The notes beneath the pieces are model-generated. The model did no database searches. It was not told where the DNA came from and saw only the letters and a program-made list of their open reading frames with translations. This document shows positions 53,650 to 61,792 of a stretch of 64,000 bases of DNA, in pieces. The DNA comes from CAZDET01 sp964504335. GTDB lineage: Bacteria > Bacteroidota > Bacteroidia > Chitinophagales > Saprospiraceae. The DNA lies in the NCBI GenBank assembly GCA_964504335.1, contig CAZDET010000001.1, forward strand, positions 1 through 64,000. The letters are read 5' to 3'. Positions within the stretch are counted from its first letter, which is position 1, and the number at the start of each line of letters is the position of its first letter. The translations under genes and the position numbers were made by a program.

Positions 53650-54135
53650 ATCGAGCCCGGCGTAGTACTCCAAATCGACATCTAGCAATGCTTTGGTAAT
53701 GTAACTGACCTGCCCGGTGTGATAGGAGAAGTGCTCGATGACGTGTATCAAAATTCCAATTCCCGTTTCCTGGAATACCTGCACGTCGTAGGTCCGTACC
53801 AGTTGTTCAGGCTGCAGCTCGTTCAGTACCCGATCGATGAGAGCAGCCGTATCGTCGAGTACCACCGATAGTTTTTCTTTTGGCAGCGGGCCCCGTTCAT
53901 CGAATTCAGCGGCTCGTTGGCGAACGTCTTCCATTTGCATGAGGCCGGCTCCCAACCATTGGCGGGTGTTGCCGGCCAGATGCAACACCAAATTCCCCAC
54001 CGCATTGGAATGCTCATTGGGCCGGTACCAGACGGCCTGCTCTCCTAGCTGGGCCAGGCACTTGCGCAATCGGGGAATGCTTTCGTCTAATAGCCTCTTT
54101 CGGGCTTCGGCAATTAGTAAAGGAAATAACTCCAT
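53644..54135 (-). CDS. DinB/DUF1572-family protein
   Basis: A 163-residue four-helix-bundle protein of the DinB-like family. Metal-ligand histidines are visible in NLVLHLAGNTRQWLGAGLMQ (about 50) and the paired HVIEHFSYHTGQVSYITKAL (about 130-137). The N-terminal half contains LRKCLAQLGEQAVWYRPNEH. Members include metal-dependent thiol transferases (bacillithiol or mycothiol type) and proteins of unknown role. Without neighbours from such a pathway I leave the substrate open. The 3' end overlaps the CPBP gene by 6 bp. Confidence 0.8.
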   Translation of the reverse strand: MELFPLLIAEARKRLLDESIPRLRKCLAQLGEQAVWYRPNEHSNAVGNLVLHLAGNTRQWLGAGLMQMEDVRQRAAEFDERGPLPKEKLSVVLDDTAALIDRVLNELQPEQLVRTYDVQVFQETGIGILIHVIEHFSYHTGQVSYITKALLDVDLEYYAGLDL

Positions 54136-54278
54136 CGTGATTAAGGGTAAAGAGTGAAGAGGGAAGGTAAATGCTTTAATGCGTTAGATCAGGCCTTGCG
54201 GCATTTCTTAATCTTAAATTAAATAGTTAAACAAGTGTCGCAAGACACGCCTTCACACTTCCAACTTCACACTGCACA

Positions 54279-54683
54279 CTATTCCACATCAATCCGCATC
54301 TCCGGACGCTGAGCTGCCTGCGTCTTGGGGCAAGTAATGACTAGAATACCGGCTTCGTGACGCGCCTTGATGCGTTCCCGATCGATTTTGTCGGTCATTT
54401 CGAAGCTGCGCTCAAACGACTTGATCGGATATTCCTGCAAGACGAAGTTTGGAGACGGATCGTCCACTGGCGTTCGCTGGCCACTGATGTAGAGCGTATC
54501 CTCAACAATGGAAATGTTGATTTGATCCTTCGCAAACGTGACGGCATGCACCCGTACTTCGAACTCCGTATCCCGCTCAATGATATTGACCGGCACGTTG
54601 TACTTCGGGCGGCGCCATCCCCGACGCCCCATTTGTTCTTCGCCGGCGGCTCTGCGACCGGCTCGATTCCATTTTCTATACAT
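54279..54683 (-). CDS. Second Hsp20-family protein
   Basis: A 134-residue alpha-crystallin protein starting at the ATG at 54683 (MYRKWNRAGRRAAGEEQMGR). Its N-terminal arm is short and Arg/Gly-rich, unlike the aromatic arm of the Hsp20 at 44990. The domain (about 27-125) contains YNVPVNIIERDTEFEVRVHA, DQINISIVEDTLYISGQRTP and ERIKARHEAGILVITCPKTQ. Sequence similarity to the other copy is low, so it is a distinct paralog. It lies 46 bp downstream of the ECF sigma gene on the same strand and is probably co-transcribed with it. Confidence 0.85.
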   Translation of the reverse strand: MYRKWNRAGRRAAGEEQMGRRGWRRPKYNVPVNIIERDTEFEVRVHAVTFAKDQINISIVEDTLYISGQRTPVDDPSPNFVLQEYPIKSFERSFEMTDKIDRERIKARHEAGILVITCPKTQAAQRPEMRIDVE

Positions 54684-54706
54684 GATATTATTGATTGATT
54701 GTTGAC

Positions 54707-54727
54707 TAATTGGCACATTGGCAAATC
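54707..54727. repeat. Degenerate TTGGCACATTGGCA unit
   Basis: TAATTGGCACATTGGCAAA lies in the spacer between the ECF sigma and Hsp20 genes. It belongs with the TTGGCA/CACATTAG variants at 49121, 51041 and 14856. Confidence 0.5.
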
Positions 54728-54729
54728 GC

Positions 54730-55260
54730 TCACATTTCCAATAAATCGACGAGCCGTTCCCGCAGCTGCCGAACGGCGTAGCCCTTTCGGGAAATAATCG
54801 TCTTCAGCGGTTCGCCCTGGCGCTCCGCGATTTCCCGCAGGGTGATCCCTTCCAGTTCATTGAGTAGAAAGACCAGGCGTTGCTTCTCGGGCAGGCTGTC
54901 GACGGCTTCGTAAAAAGCCTCCCAAAATTCCTCCTGGTAGAGTAGGGATTCGGGATCTTCGGCATCTATCCATACACCGTCCGCATCTTCGTCGAGGTAT
55001 TCTTCCAGCCAATCGGTGGAGCGCCGCCGGTACTGATCGATGATGCGATTGCGGGCAGCCCGGTACAACCAGGCAGCGGGTTGGCCAATATCTGATTGCC
55101 GCAGGGTTCGGCTAAACCCCAACCAGACGTCCTGAAGGATATCCTCTGCATCTTCCGAACGCGCTACCCGGGAGCGAATGAACCCACTCAGCTCCGATTC
55201 GTACGACTCAATGATCGCAGCCGCTTCGGAATCCATTATATCATCGGTCCATTGCTCCAT
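54730..55260 (-). CDS. ECF-type RNA polymerase sigma factor
   Basis: A 176-residue sigma-70 family protein with only regions 2 and 4. Region 2: SEDAEDILQDVWLGFSRTLR and PAAWLYRAARNRIIDQYRRR (about 35-83). Region 4: LPEKQRLVFLLNELEGITLR, EIAERQGEPLKTIISRKGYA (about 125-165). The linker is unusually long and acidic (DEDADGVWIDAEDPESLL, about 90-110), perhaps a regulatory element. No adjacent anti-sigma gene is seen. The gene downstream is an Hsp20, which suggests a stress-responsive module. Start at the ATG at 55260 or the internal Met at residue 9. Confidence 0.88.
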   Translation of the reverse strand: MEQWTDDIMDSEAAAIIESYESELSGFIRSRVARSEDAEDILQDVWLGFSRTLRQSDIGQPAAWLYRAARNRIIDQYRRRSTDWLEEYLDEDADGVWIDAEDPESLLYQEEFWEAFYEAVDSLPEKQRLVFLLNELEGITLREIAERQGEPLKTIISRKGYAVRQLRERLVDLLEM

Positions 55261-55330
55261 ACATCTAAGTAGACGCAGCAGGGAAACGATTACTTTATCC
55301 GAGCGCTATTTTTTTCGAGAGAGGCTAAAC

Positions 55331-55468
55331 TGGTACTTTGGCCTTTTGGNNNNNNNNNNNNNNNNNNNNNNNNNNNNNNNNNNNNNNNNNNNNNNNNNNN
55401 NNNNNNNNNNNNNNNNNNNNNNNNNNNNNNNNNNNNNNNNNNNNNNNNNTGGTACTTTGGCCTTTTGG
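55331..55468. repeat. Assembly gap flanked by identical 19-mers
   Basis: Positions 55350-55449 are exactly 100 Ns, the conventional placeholder for a gap of unknown size. The 19-mer TGGTACTTTGGCCTTTTGG ends directly at the gap on the left (55331-55349) and begins directly after it on the right (55450-55468). The assembly therefore broke in a repeat, most likely a tandem array of this unit. Real content is unknown. Confidence 0.85.
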
Positions 55469-55487
55469 GCCTTGGTAGCTGAACGCC

Positions 55488-56240
55488 TTAATCTGTACTC
55501 AATCGCACAACCCAACCATCAAACCCGGCGGATTGGAGCTTACCGACGGCCCGTTCCGCAGCTTTTTTACTTGGGTACGGCCCCGCATAGATGCGAATCA
55601 ACTCGCGATCGCGCACGCGAAATGCATCGAATCCGGCCTGCCGCAGCCGGTGTTCCTGCCGGTCGGCGTTGGTGCCCTTGCTGAACGCGGCCGTCTGGAC
55701 GGCAAATCCGGTCTTTGCAGTCGGCGTTTCCGTAGCTGTGGGTTTTGCCGCAGGTTTGGAAGCAGTTGGTGGCTCGGCGGAGGGGGAAGGGGGTGGCGGT
55801 TGGTTCTTGTTGGAGGACGACTTGCTGCGGTTGCAGGTAGGGCCACCGGTGCCCATTTTTACTACCGTCAACTCCACCCGGGCGACCCCGTCGCGCAATA
55901 AGTCCAATTCCTTGGCCGCTGCCTTCGACAAATCGATAATGCGCCCTTTCCGAAAGGGACCACAATCGTTTACTCGTACTTCGACAGACTTCCCATTGTC
56001 CAGGCGCCGGACGCGCAGGATCGTCCCTACCGGAAACTCTTTGTTGGCCGCTGTCAACTTCCGCTTGTCATATCGCTCGCCGGTGGAGGTCGGCCGACCG
56101 TGAAATTTATCGGCGTAATAGGACGCCTCCCCAACTACGCGGGGCTCGTTTCCGGAATTCCCGGAAGCAAGATTGGAAGGGGTGCTAAAAGAACAGGAAA
56201 GCAGGAAAATCAGAAAACCCAAGGGGATATAGCGGCGCAT
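55488..56240 (-). CDS. rlpA: RlpA-like septal ring lytic transglycosylase with SPOR domain
   Basis: A 250-residue lipoprotein: MRRYIPLGFLIFLLSC gives a lipobox FLLSC at residue 16. The double-psi beta-barrel RlpA domain spans about 35-125: GEASYYADKFHGRPTSTGER, KLTAANKEFPVGTILRVRRL, and VRVNDCGPFRKGRIIDLSKA with the catalytic Asp. A Pro/Ala/Thr-rich linker (about 135-175) leads to a C-terminal SPOR domain (GFAVQTAAFSKGTNADRQEH to the end), which binds denuded peptidoglycan at the septum. The linker encodes PPPPSPSAEPPTASKPAAKP. It trims glycans during division. Confidence 0.93.
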   Translation of the reverse strand: MRRYIPLGFLIFLLSCSFSTPSNLASGNSGNEPRVVGEASYYADKFHGRPTSTGERYDKRKLTAANKEFPVGTILRVRRLDNGKSVEVRVNDCGPFRKGRIIDLSKAAAKELDLLRDGVARVELTVVKMGTGGPTCNRSKSSSNKNQPPPPSPSAEPPTASKPAAKPTATETPTAKTGFAVQTAAFSKGTNADRQEHRLRQAGFDAFRVRDRELIRIYAGPYPSKKAAERAVGKLQSAGFDGWVVRLSTD

Positions 56241-56313
56241 AGGGAGGGCGTGAATTGGTCTGTTGGATAAACTTCCGGCAGCCGGGTAATATTTCTTACC
56301 TATTTGTTAACAC

Positions 56314-56910
56314 TCACTTGGGCACCTCCCAGCCGTACCGGACCCAGTCTTCCAAATAGTCGACATCGGATAGTGGAACCAACTGATGGACCCGCAAACC
56401 GAGCTTAGCGGCACGACCGAGCGTTTCGGCGGCTACCCGATCGGTGCTCCAGACCATATCGTGAAATAGCGCTGGCTGAAGCTTTCGGAGCCCCAGTAAA
56501 TAGTAACCACCATCGAGGGCAGGGCCAAGCACCATATCCGCGGCATCGAGGGCGTTGAATGCCTCCTCCAGCAAAGCAGCGGAAATACCCGGGCAATCAC
56601 TCCCTATGATCAGCACCCGGTTGCTCTGCTCAAAAGCCCGGACAAAGGCCTTTTCCATCCGGGCCCCTAAGTCCGTTCCTTCCTGAACGTATTTTTCGAA
56701 ATGCGTATCCGACCATCCGTCATTCGATAAGATGGTCTCGGAATAATACAGCATGCGCCGGGCACGGACTGCTTCGGCAACGCCGCGGGTATAGGTGAGC
56801 AATTGATCGTACATGCGCAGGGCCCGATCGTTGCCCACCTCCGCCGCGAGTCGGGTCTTGGTTTTGCCTGGAATCGGATTTTTTATAAAGATCAGCAGGG
56901 TCCGATCCAT
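56314..56910 (-). CDS. TIGR04282/DUF2064 family glycosyltransferase-like protein
   Basis: A 198-residue GT-A-fold protein of the DUF2064 (arsenosugar biosynthesis-associated) family. Motifs: LLIFIKNPIPGKTKTRLAAE at the N-terminus (nucleotide-sugar/NTP site), VLIIGSDCPGISAALLEEAF, and MVLGPALDGGYYLLGLRKL. The second and third blocks carry the Asp residues usual for metal and sugar-nucleotide binding. No arsenic methylation or glycosyltransferase partner genes are nearby, so the pathway is unclear. It starts three bases after the hlyD-type stop and is probably the last gene of that operon. Confidence 0.85.
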   Translation of the reverse strand: MDRTLLIFIKNPIPGKTKTRLAAEVGNDRALRMYDQLLTYTRGVAEAVRARRMLYYSETILSNDGWSDTHFEKYVQEGTDLGARMEKAFVRAFEQSNRVLIIGSDCPGISAALLEEAFNALDAADMVLGPALDGGYYLLGLRKLQPALFHDMVWSTDRVAAETLGRAAKLGLRVHQLVPLSDVDYLEDWVRYGWEVPK

Positions 56911-56913
56911 GTG

Positions 56914-58302
56914 CTAGTTTCTCGAGAACACTTCCTCCTTTGGCACCACCCGGACCTCCGCGCCCGCTTTCAATTCGCGCGAAACCTGATCATAAGGTCC
57001 GACTACGATTTCGTCGCCAATTTCTAGCCCTTGAGTGATAACGATGTGATCGTTATCCTGGATGCCCGTTTCCACCTCGGCCATGCGGACGGTGTCGGCA
57101 TCTACCACAAAGACCACTTCCATCAATTTGTCCAGGCCGCTCAGGGTTTCTTCTGTATTGCTCACGGTTTGGGCGGTTTCCGATTCTTCGGATGCTTCTT
57201 CCTCTTCGCGTTCCCGGGTGGTCACGGCTTCAATGGGTACACTAGGCGCTCCCTCCAGCTTCTGGGTAAGGATTTCCACTGTGGCCGACATGCCCGGACG
57301 GAACGGATAAGGCTTGGTGGCACTCACCAGATCGGCATACGAACTCGGATCGATATTGATGGTAACCTCAAAATTGGTCACCTGGTCGGAATTGAGCACG
57401 GCCGTAGCCGTAGCAGCAGTCGTGGAGGAATTGGCAATTTGGGTTATCGTACCGGCAAAATCCCGGTTGAGATAGGCATCTACTTCGATGATAACCTTAT
57501 CGCCCATAGAAACGCGCGGAATATCGTTTTCGCTCACCTCCACCCGCACTTCCATTGCTCCGAGGTTGGCAATGCGCATCATTTCCGTACCGGCCATCTG
57601 AATGGTTCCTACGACGCGTTCGCCTTCCTCGACGCTCAATAGGGAGACGATCCCACTGACTGGTGCGTAGACCGACGTTCGCCTCAGGCTCGTGCGCAAT
57701 TCGCTGAGGGTCGCCTGAGCACTTTGTACGCCAAACCGAGCGGATTCGACCGACTGCTCGGCGCCGCGGATGTTAGCTTCGGCTGCCCGGAAGTTGGCCT
57801 CCAAGGCCCGCAGGTTAGATAACGACGTCTCAATATCAGCATCGGAAATGACGCCCTCTTTCTTTAAGCCCTCGTTGCGCTCGTGGATTTCACGGGCGTT
57901 TTGCAACTGAGCTCCAATCTGCTCGCGCTGAGCTTTGAATTGCTCTACCTGCGACCGGGCATTCGCCAATTGGGCCTTGCTGCTGTTTACCTGTGCCTGC
58001 CCTCGCTCTACCTGCGACTGGATTACATCCGGATCAATTTTGGCGAGCAGCTGTCCGGCCTGCACGCTATCTCCCTCCTCTATGTAGAGTTCGACAATTT
58101 CGCCCGATACATCCGAGCTGATTTTAACTTCCGTTTGGGGAAATATTTTCCCGCTCGCGTCTACCACTTCCTGAATGGTGCGGGCCTTTACCTCTTCGGT
58201 GTAGACTTTAGTTCCCGCTTCGCCCTGGCTGCCGAACAGCAGATACAGGACAACGGTAACGCCTACAATCCCGAGCAGAATGATGATAAGTCTTCTAGAC
58301 AT
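56914..58302 (-). CDS. HlyD/MFP-family periplasmic adaptor subunit
   Basis: A 462-residue membrane-fusion protein. N-terminal anchor: RRLIIILLGIVGVTVVLYLL. Then come biotinyl-lipoyl-like halves around a long alpha-helical hairpin (about 75-200; QSQVERGQAQVNSSKAQLAN, QVEQFKAQREQIGAQLQNAR), beta-barrel segments (TSVYAPVSGIVSLLSVEEGE, VSMGDKVIIEVDAYLNRDFA), and a C-terminal membrane-proximal part (GLEIGDEIVVGPYDQVSREL). An acidic insert (REREEEEASEESETAQ) lies near 370. Such adaptors join an inner-membrane pump (RND or MacB type) to a TolC-like channel. The TolC gene is 21 bp upstream, but no pump gene follows: the next gene is the DUF2064 protein. Confidence 0.92.
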   Translation of the reverse strand: MSRRLIIILLGIVGVTVVLYLLFGSQGEAGTKVYTEEVKARTIQEVVDASGKIFPQTEVKISSDVSGEIVELYIEEGDSVQAGQLLAKIDPDVIQSQVERGQAQVNSSKAQLANARSQVEQFKAQREQIGAQLQNAREIHERNEGLKKEGVISDADIETSLSNLRALEANFRAAEANIRGAEQSVESARFGVQSAQATLSELRTSLRRTSVYAPVSGIVSLLSVEEGERVVGTIQMAGTEMMRIANLGAMEVRVEVSENDIPRVSMGDKVIIEVDAYLNRDFAGTITQIANSSTTAATATAVLNSDQVTNFEVTINIDPSSYADLVSATKPYPFRPGMSATVEILTQKLEGAPSVPIEAVTTREREEEEASEESETAQTVSNTEETLSGLDKLMEVVFVVDADTVRMAEVETGIQDNDHIVITQGLEIGDEIVVGPYDQVSRELKAGAEVRVVPKEEVFSRN

Positions 58303-58323
58303 GTTTCGTTGGTTTTCTTTCGA

Positions 58324-59676
58324 TTAGTCTAATTCGAGTGGCCGGCCGAGATAGAACTCGACGACTTTCAAATTGAAGATCAGTTGATATTTATTTCGAG
58401 TGACATCAGTACGCGCGATGTCGAGGCGATTGGCCGAGGTCACGTAGTTGAGGGTGTTGATGGCTCCCAGATCGTATTGCCGCTGCGCGGCGTTGAAGGC
58501 GGCTTCGGCAGCTTCCAACGAGCGAACGGCCGCCCGGTAGGCTTCGCGCGCTGCGCGGAAGCTTTGAACCGCCGCCTGGACGTCGTTTGCCAATAGCTGA
58601 ATGGTTTGCTCCCGCTGAATATCGGCGTTCTTCGTAACCAGTTCGGCGCGTTGCACGCCGAGGGTAATCTGCCCGCGATTGTAGATGGGAATGTTGATGC
58701 TCACCCCAATACTCTGACCAAAGTTGTTTCGAATCTGTTCTTCGAACCCTGGTTGCTCGAGACCTGGAGGGAGTAATTCTTCATCCAACAACCGCGAAAA
58801 ACTCGTATTCAACCCGCCAAACAACGAGACCGTCGGAAAGTGGCTCGACTTGGCGATCTGCTCGCCGATCCGGGCGCTTTCCACCTGAAGCCTGCTGGCC
58901 TCTACTTCTGGTTGGCTGGCTAATGCCTGATTGTATACGGCTACCGGATCAAAATCCGTTTCGAGGACAGATTCTTCCAATTCGATCTCCGGTCGATCGA
59001 CCTCGAAGGAGTCAGCAACCGGCAACTGAAGTAGCTGCTTGAGAGTCAGTGTATTGGTATTTACAGAGTTTTCCAATTCGACAATCGTTTGCTGGTCGGT
59101 AGCGATTTGTGCTACCAGATCGTAGCGATCGACCTCCGGTAAGGACCCGGCACGGATTAATTTATCCGTTTGGGCGAGCTGTTCCTCCGACAGTTCGAGG
59201 CGGGCCTCCGCATTGACCAATTGTTCTCGGGCCAGTAAAATGCCCAGGTAGGCAGTAGCAACCTGTAAGGAAATGTCATTTCGGGACACTTCAATGTTCT
59301 TGATCGCCAGACGCTCATCAAGCTTGCTCTGCTTGATGGTATTATTGATGAACCCGCCGGAAAAGACAGTGATGCCAGCGTTTAGATTGTAGCTGCTGTT
59401 CACGAATCGTTGGTCGACTGCGACGTTCGTTACCGGATCGACGTTCAAACCAAAAGATATACCGCCGTTGGCAGAACCGGATAATGAAGGCAGGCGCTGT
59501 TGCCTGGCCTGAATCAAAATGTTAGTTTGTTGAAAAGCTTGATTCTCAGATTGCTGGACGGTCAGGTTATTCTCTAAGGCATAATCGACCGCTTCCCGGA
59601 GGGTCCAGACCTTCTGTCCAATGACGGATATTCCCAGGGAGAGTAGTAAGGCAAGTAGACAATATTTTTTGTGCAT
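58324..59676 (-). CDS. TolC-family outer-membrane efflux protein
   Basis: A 450-residue OMF protein starting at the ATG at 59676 (MHKKYCLLALLLSLGISVIG, a signal peptide). It has two homologous helical/beta repeats typical of TolC: TLREAVDYALENNLTVQQSE (about 25-45), ATAYLGILLAREQLVNAEAR, LASQPEVEASRLQVESARIG (about 245-265) and AFNAAQRQYDLGAINTLNYV near the end. It forms a trimeric outer-membrane channel and alpha-helical tunnel. It pairs with the adaptor at 56914 and is preceded by the Plug gene with a 125-bp spacer. Confidence 0.93.
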   Translation of the reverse strand: MHKKYCLLALLLSLGISVIGQKVWTLREAVDYALENNLTVQQSENQAFQQTNILIQARQQRLPSLSGSANGGISFGLNVDPVTNVAVDQRFVNSSYNLNAGITVFSGGFINNTIKQSKLDERLAIKNIEVSRNDISLQVATAYLGILLAREQLVNAEARLELSEEQLAQTDKLIRAGSLPEVDRYDLVAQIATDQQTIVELENSVNTNTLTLKQLLQLPVADSFEVDRPEIELEESVLETDFDPVAVYNQALASQPEVEASRLQVESARIGEQIAKSSHFPTVSLFGGLNTSFSRLLDEELLPPGLEQPGFEEQIRNNFGQSIGVSINIPIYNRGQITLGVQRAELVTKNADIQREQTIQLLANDVQAAVQSFRAAREAYRAAVRSLEAAEAAFNAAQRQYDLGAINTLNYVTSANRLDIARTDVTRNKYQLIFNLKVVEFYLGRPLELD

Positions 59677-59801
59677 ATGGTCGCGGTTTTTCTTTTGCTT
59701 GACGAAGAGGCACCCTTTGGCCGTGGCTAAAGGTAACGCGGGCGTCACCAAGGAGTCAAAAAAACCGATTAATGGCTGTCGTTTTTGGACAAACTGGCGG
59801 A

Positions 59802-61145
59802 TCAGCGTTGGCTATTTATTTGTTGCAACCCGACCAACTGATCGAAACGCCCACCGAATGGCCGGTAGTAGATGAGGATGGTGTAGTCATTTTCTGTCTC
59901 ATTAAAATCACCTTCCGTTTGCCCCTGGACGACCTGCGGCTGCGCCTCAGATGAGCGGAGGGGCATGGGGCCAAGCACATAATAGTAATTGTAAAAGCCC
60001 TGCTTGAGCAGAAAATGCCCTACGTAGATACGATTCTCCTCGTCGTAGCTCATTTTGTATTCCGGAAGTAATTTCCAGTTGGAAAAGGCCCCGAAGATAT
60101 ACACGTCCTGATCGAAGAAGGGCTGAGGAGCCGCGAGTTCGAATCGGGTGTTGATGTACTCTCCTGTGAAATCGAGCTGTAGGCGATCGAAATTTTCTAG
60201 AAAAAAGGGATCTGTCAGGTTTACTACCGGGCGGTCGTAAGAAATATTGACAAATTCCCCATTTACATCCACGTAGTAGAAGTAGGGATCGTCATCGCGT
60301 TGGGTGTCTGTTTCCAGTCCGATTTCAATGTTGGTTTCGCTCCGATCAATGTAGGTTACGGCCGTTGCCGGTGCCATGACGCTGCGCAGGTCGAGGTTGC
60401 GAAATTCATTACCTCCGGCGAATACGATCTTGCCCTGGTAGTTGTACAGCACTTCGTTGGTTCGCTGCAGGGCGGGTGCGATGCCGATTACGGCATTGTC
60501 CCAGCGGCCATTCTGCAACACCACGGCCCGCAATTCCTGGAGGGGACTGCGGATAGAGAACCGTTCCAAATTGACTGAAAAATCCACTTCCTGGTGGGTC
60601 TTAATTTTACTGGCCGTAGCGGCTCGATTGACCGTTGCCGCAATATCCACCTTTCGGTCAACGACCATAAATCGGCGAACGATCACGGGGTTTTCCTCAT
60701 CGTCCTCTTCGTAAATCAGCAGCGCATAGTTTCCGGAAAGCTTCCAGCCCACATCGGCGTTTGGCAACACTAAATCATAGTGTACGTAGGTTTGGAGCGC
60801 CCGGAAACTGAAATCGTATTCGTTGAAAACCCCTACCTCAAATCCGGTATTGTACTCGAGGGGGGAAAGCCCACTGGGCTCCCAATTCATAGAACAGTGG
60901 ACGAGTCGGTAGCGGTAGCGCTGGATATCGTTACTCAGGTCGTCGAAGGAAAGGCGCAGGCGGTTCCCGCTGTTCAGCTCAACGATCGGTTGCGAGACGG
61001 GAAAGCCATCGAGATGCAGCCGAACGGTCCGTAGGTTTGGTGCGTAGGTGAAGTTGGTGTAGACGGGTTGAGCGAAGCAGAAGGAGGCAGAAGTAGCAAG
61101 GAGAAAAAAAACGAAGAGAGCGTGCAGTCGTGATTGCTTGTTCAT
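59802..61145 (-). CDS. Type IX secretion system plug protein (DUF5103)
   Basis: A 447-residue protein with a signal peptide (MNKQSRLHALFVFFLLATSA, cleaved after SFCFAQ). It matches the DUF5103 family, renamed type IX secretion system plug protein because it blocks the SprA translocon when no cargo is engaged. Features: RLRLSFDDLSNDIQRYRYRL, VHCSMNWEPSGLSPLEYNTG, VHYDLVLPNADVGWKLSGNY and YIFGAFSNWKLLPEYKMSYD. The protein is almost all beta. It lies 2 bp after mpg on the same strand, so guaB-mpg-plug form one transcription unit. gldN lies just upstream of that group. Confidence 0.88.
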   Translation of the reverse strand: MNKQSRLHALFVFFLLATSASFCFAQPVYTNFTYAPNLRTVRLHLDGFPVSQPIVELNSGNRLRLSFDDLSNDIQRYRYRLVHCSMNWEPSGLSPLEYNTGFEVGVFNEYDFSFRALQTYVHYDLVLPNADVGWKLSGNYALLIYEEDDEENPVIVRRFMVVDRKVDIAATVNRAATASKIKTHQEVDFSVNLERFSIRSPLQELRAVVLQNGRWDNAVIGIAPALQRTNEVLYNYQGKIVFAGGNEFRNLDLRSVMAPATAVTYIDRSETNIEIGLETDTQRDDDPYFYYVDVNGEFVNISYDRPVVNLTDPFFLENFDRLQLDFTGEYINTRFELAAPQPFFDQDVYIFGAFSNWKLLPEYKMSYDEENRIYVGHFLLKQGFYNYYYVLGPMPLRSSEAQPQVVQGQTEGDFNETENDYTILIYYRPFGGRFDQLVGLQQINSQR

Positions 61146-61147
61146 GT

Positions 61148-61792
61148 TTATGCGCTTGGTGGTTTGCGTGCTGGTTTACTGACGAATCGGCTCGTTGCCA
61201 AAAAAAATCGCCAGGGCTTGGCTGCCCAAATTGGCCCGGCATAGTCGATGCCGATGCGGGGGGTAGCGATAACATCGTCGGAGCGTACATCTCGGTTGCC
61301 CGCCATCAGCCACACGGCTTCCGGATCGGTGAGCCACTGGCCGTTGTGCAGGCGGCTGATTCCCATTGCCTTGGTAAGAACGCCCGGCCCGGCGCATAAT
61401 TGTGGCCCGACCTCCGTGTGCCCCCGCCTGGCCAGCATGTGCTCGACTCCCTCCACCGGCTCGAGGGCACGGATCAATACCGCATGCGCCTGCCCGGGTG
61501 GGCCCGTCACGACATTAAACAACTCGTGTAGGCCGTATATCAGATACACGTAGGCGCAGCCGCCTTGCCGATACATCACTTCCGTGCGCTTGGTTCGACG
61601 GTTTCCGAAGGCGTGGCTGGCGCGATCTTCGGGGGCCCAGTAGGCTTCGGTTTCCGTAATTCTTCCGACTGTCCGAACGCCTTTGAGCTCGGTGACCAGG
61701 TGGGTACCCAGGAGGGCCCGGGCGAGCATCACCGGATCTTCGGGCAGAAAAAAATCGCCGGGAAGTGGCCGTGCCGGGTGTTCTGCACCCAC
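61148..61792 (-). CDS. mpg: 3-methyladenine DNA glycosylase (AAG/MPG family)
   Basis: A 214-residue enzyme that removes alkylated purines from DNA. Motifs: LARALLGTHLVTELKGVRTV, ITETEAYWAPEDRASHAFGN (catalytic Glu), YVYLIYGLHELFNVVTGPPG, AVLIRALEPVEGV and GPGVLTKAMGISRLHNGQWL. The start is GTG at 61792, which shares one base with the guaB stop (TAGTG), a coupled arrangement. The C-terminal tail is Ala/Pro/Lys-rich. The next gene (plug) begins two bases after the stop. Confidence 0.92.
   Translation of the reverse strand: MGAEHPARPLPGDFFLPEDPVMLARALLGTHLVTELKGVRTVGRITETEAYWAPEDRASHAFGNRRTKRTEVMYRQGGCAYVYLIYGLHELFNVVTGPPGQAHAVLIRALEPVEGVEHMLARRGHTEVGPQLCAGPGVLTKAMGISRLHNGQWLTDPEAVWLMAGNRDVRSDDVIATPRIGIDYAGPIWAAKPWRFFLATSRFVSKPARKPPSA

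Noticed and set aside
54711..54727. TGGCACATTGGCAAAT as a second sigma-54 promoter near the Hsp20 at 54279
   Set aside because: It lies on the opposite strand to the gene and the GG and GC pairs are 9, not 12, bases apart. It belongs to the intergenic repeat family.
55178..55684. A 168-codon plus-strand frame spanning the N-run
   Set aside because: It exists only because Ns are read as open codons, and its ends are shadows of the sigma factor and rlpA genes.
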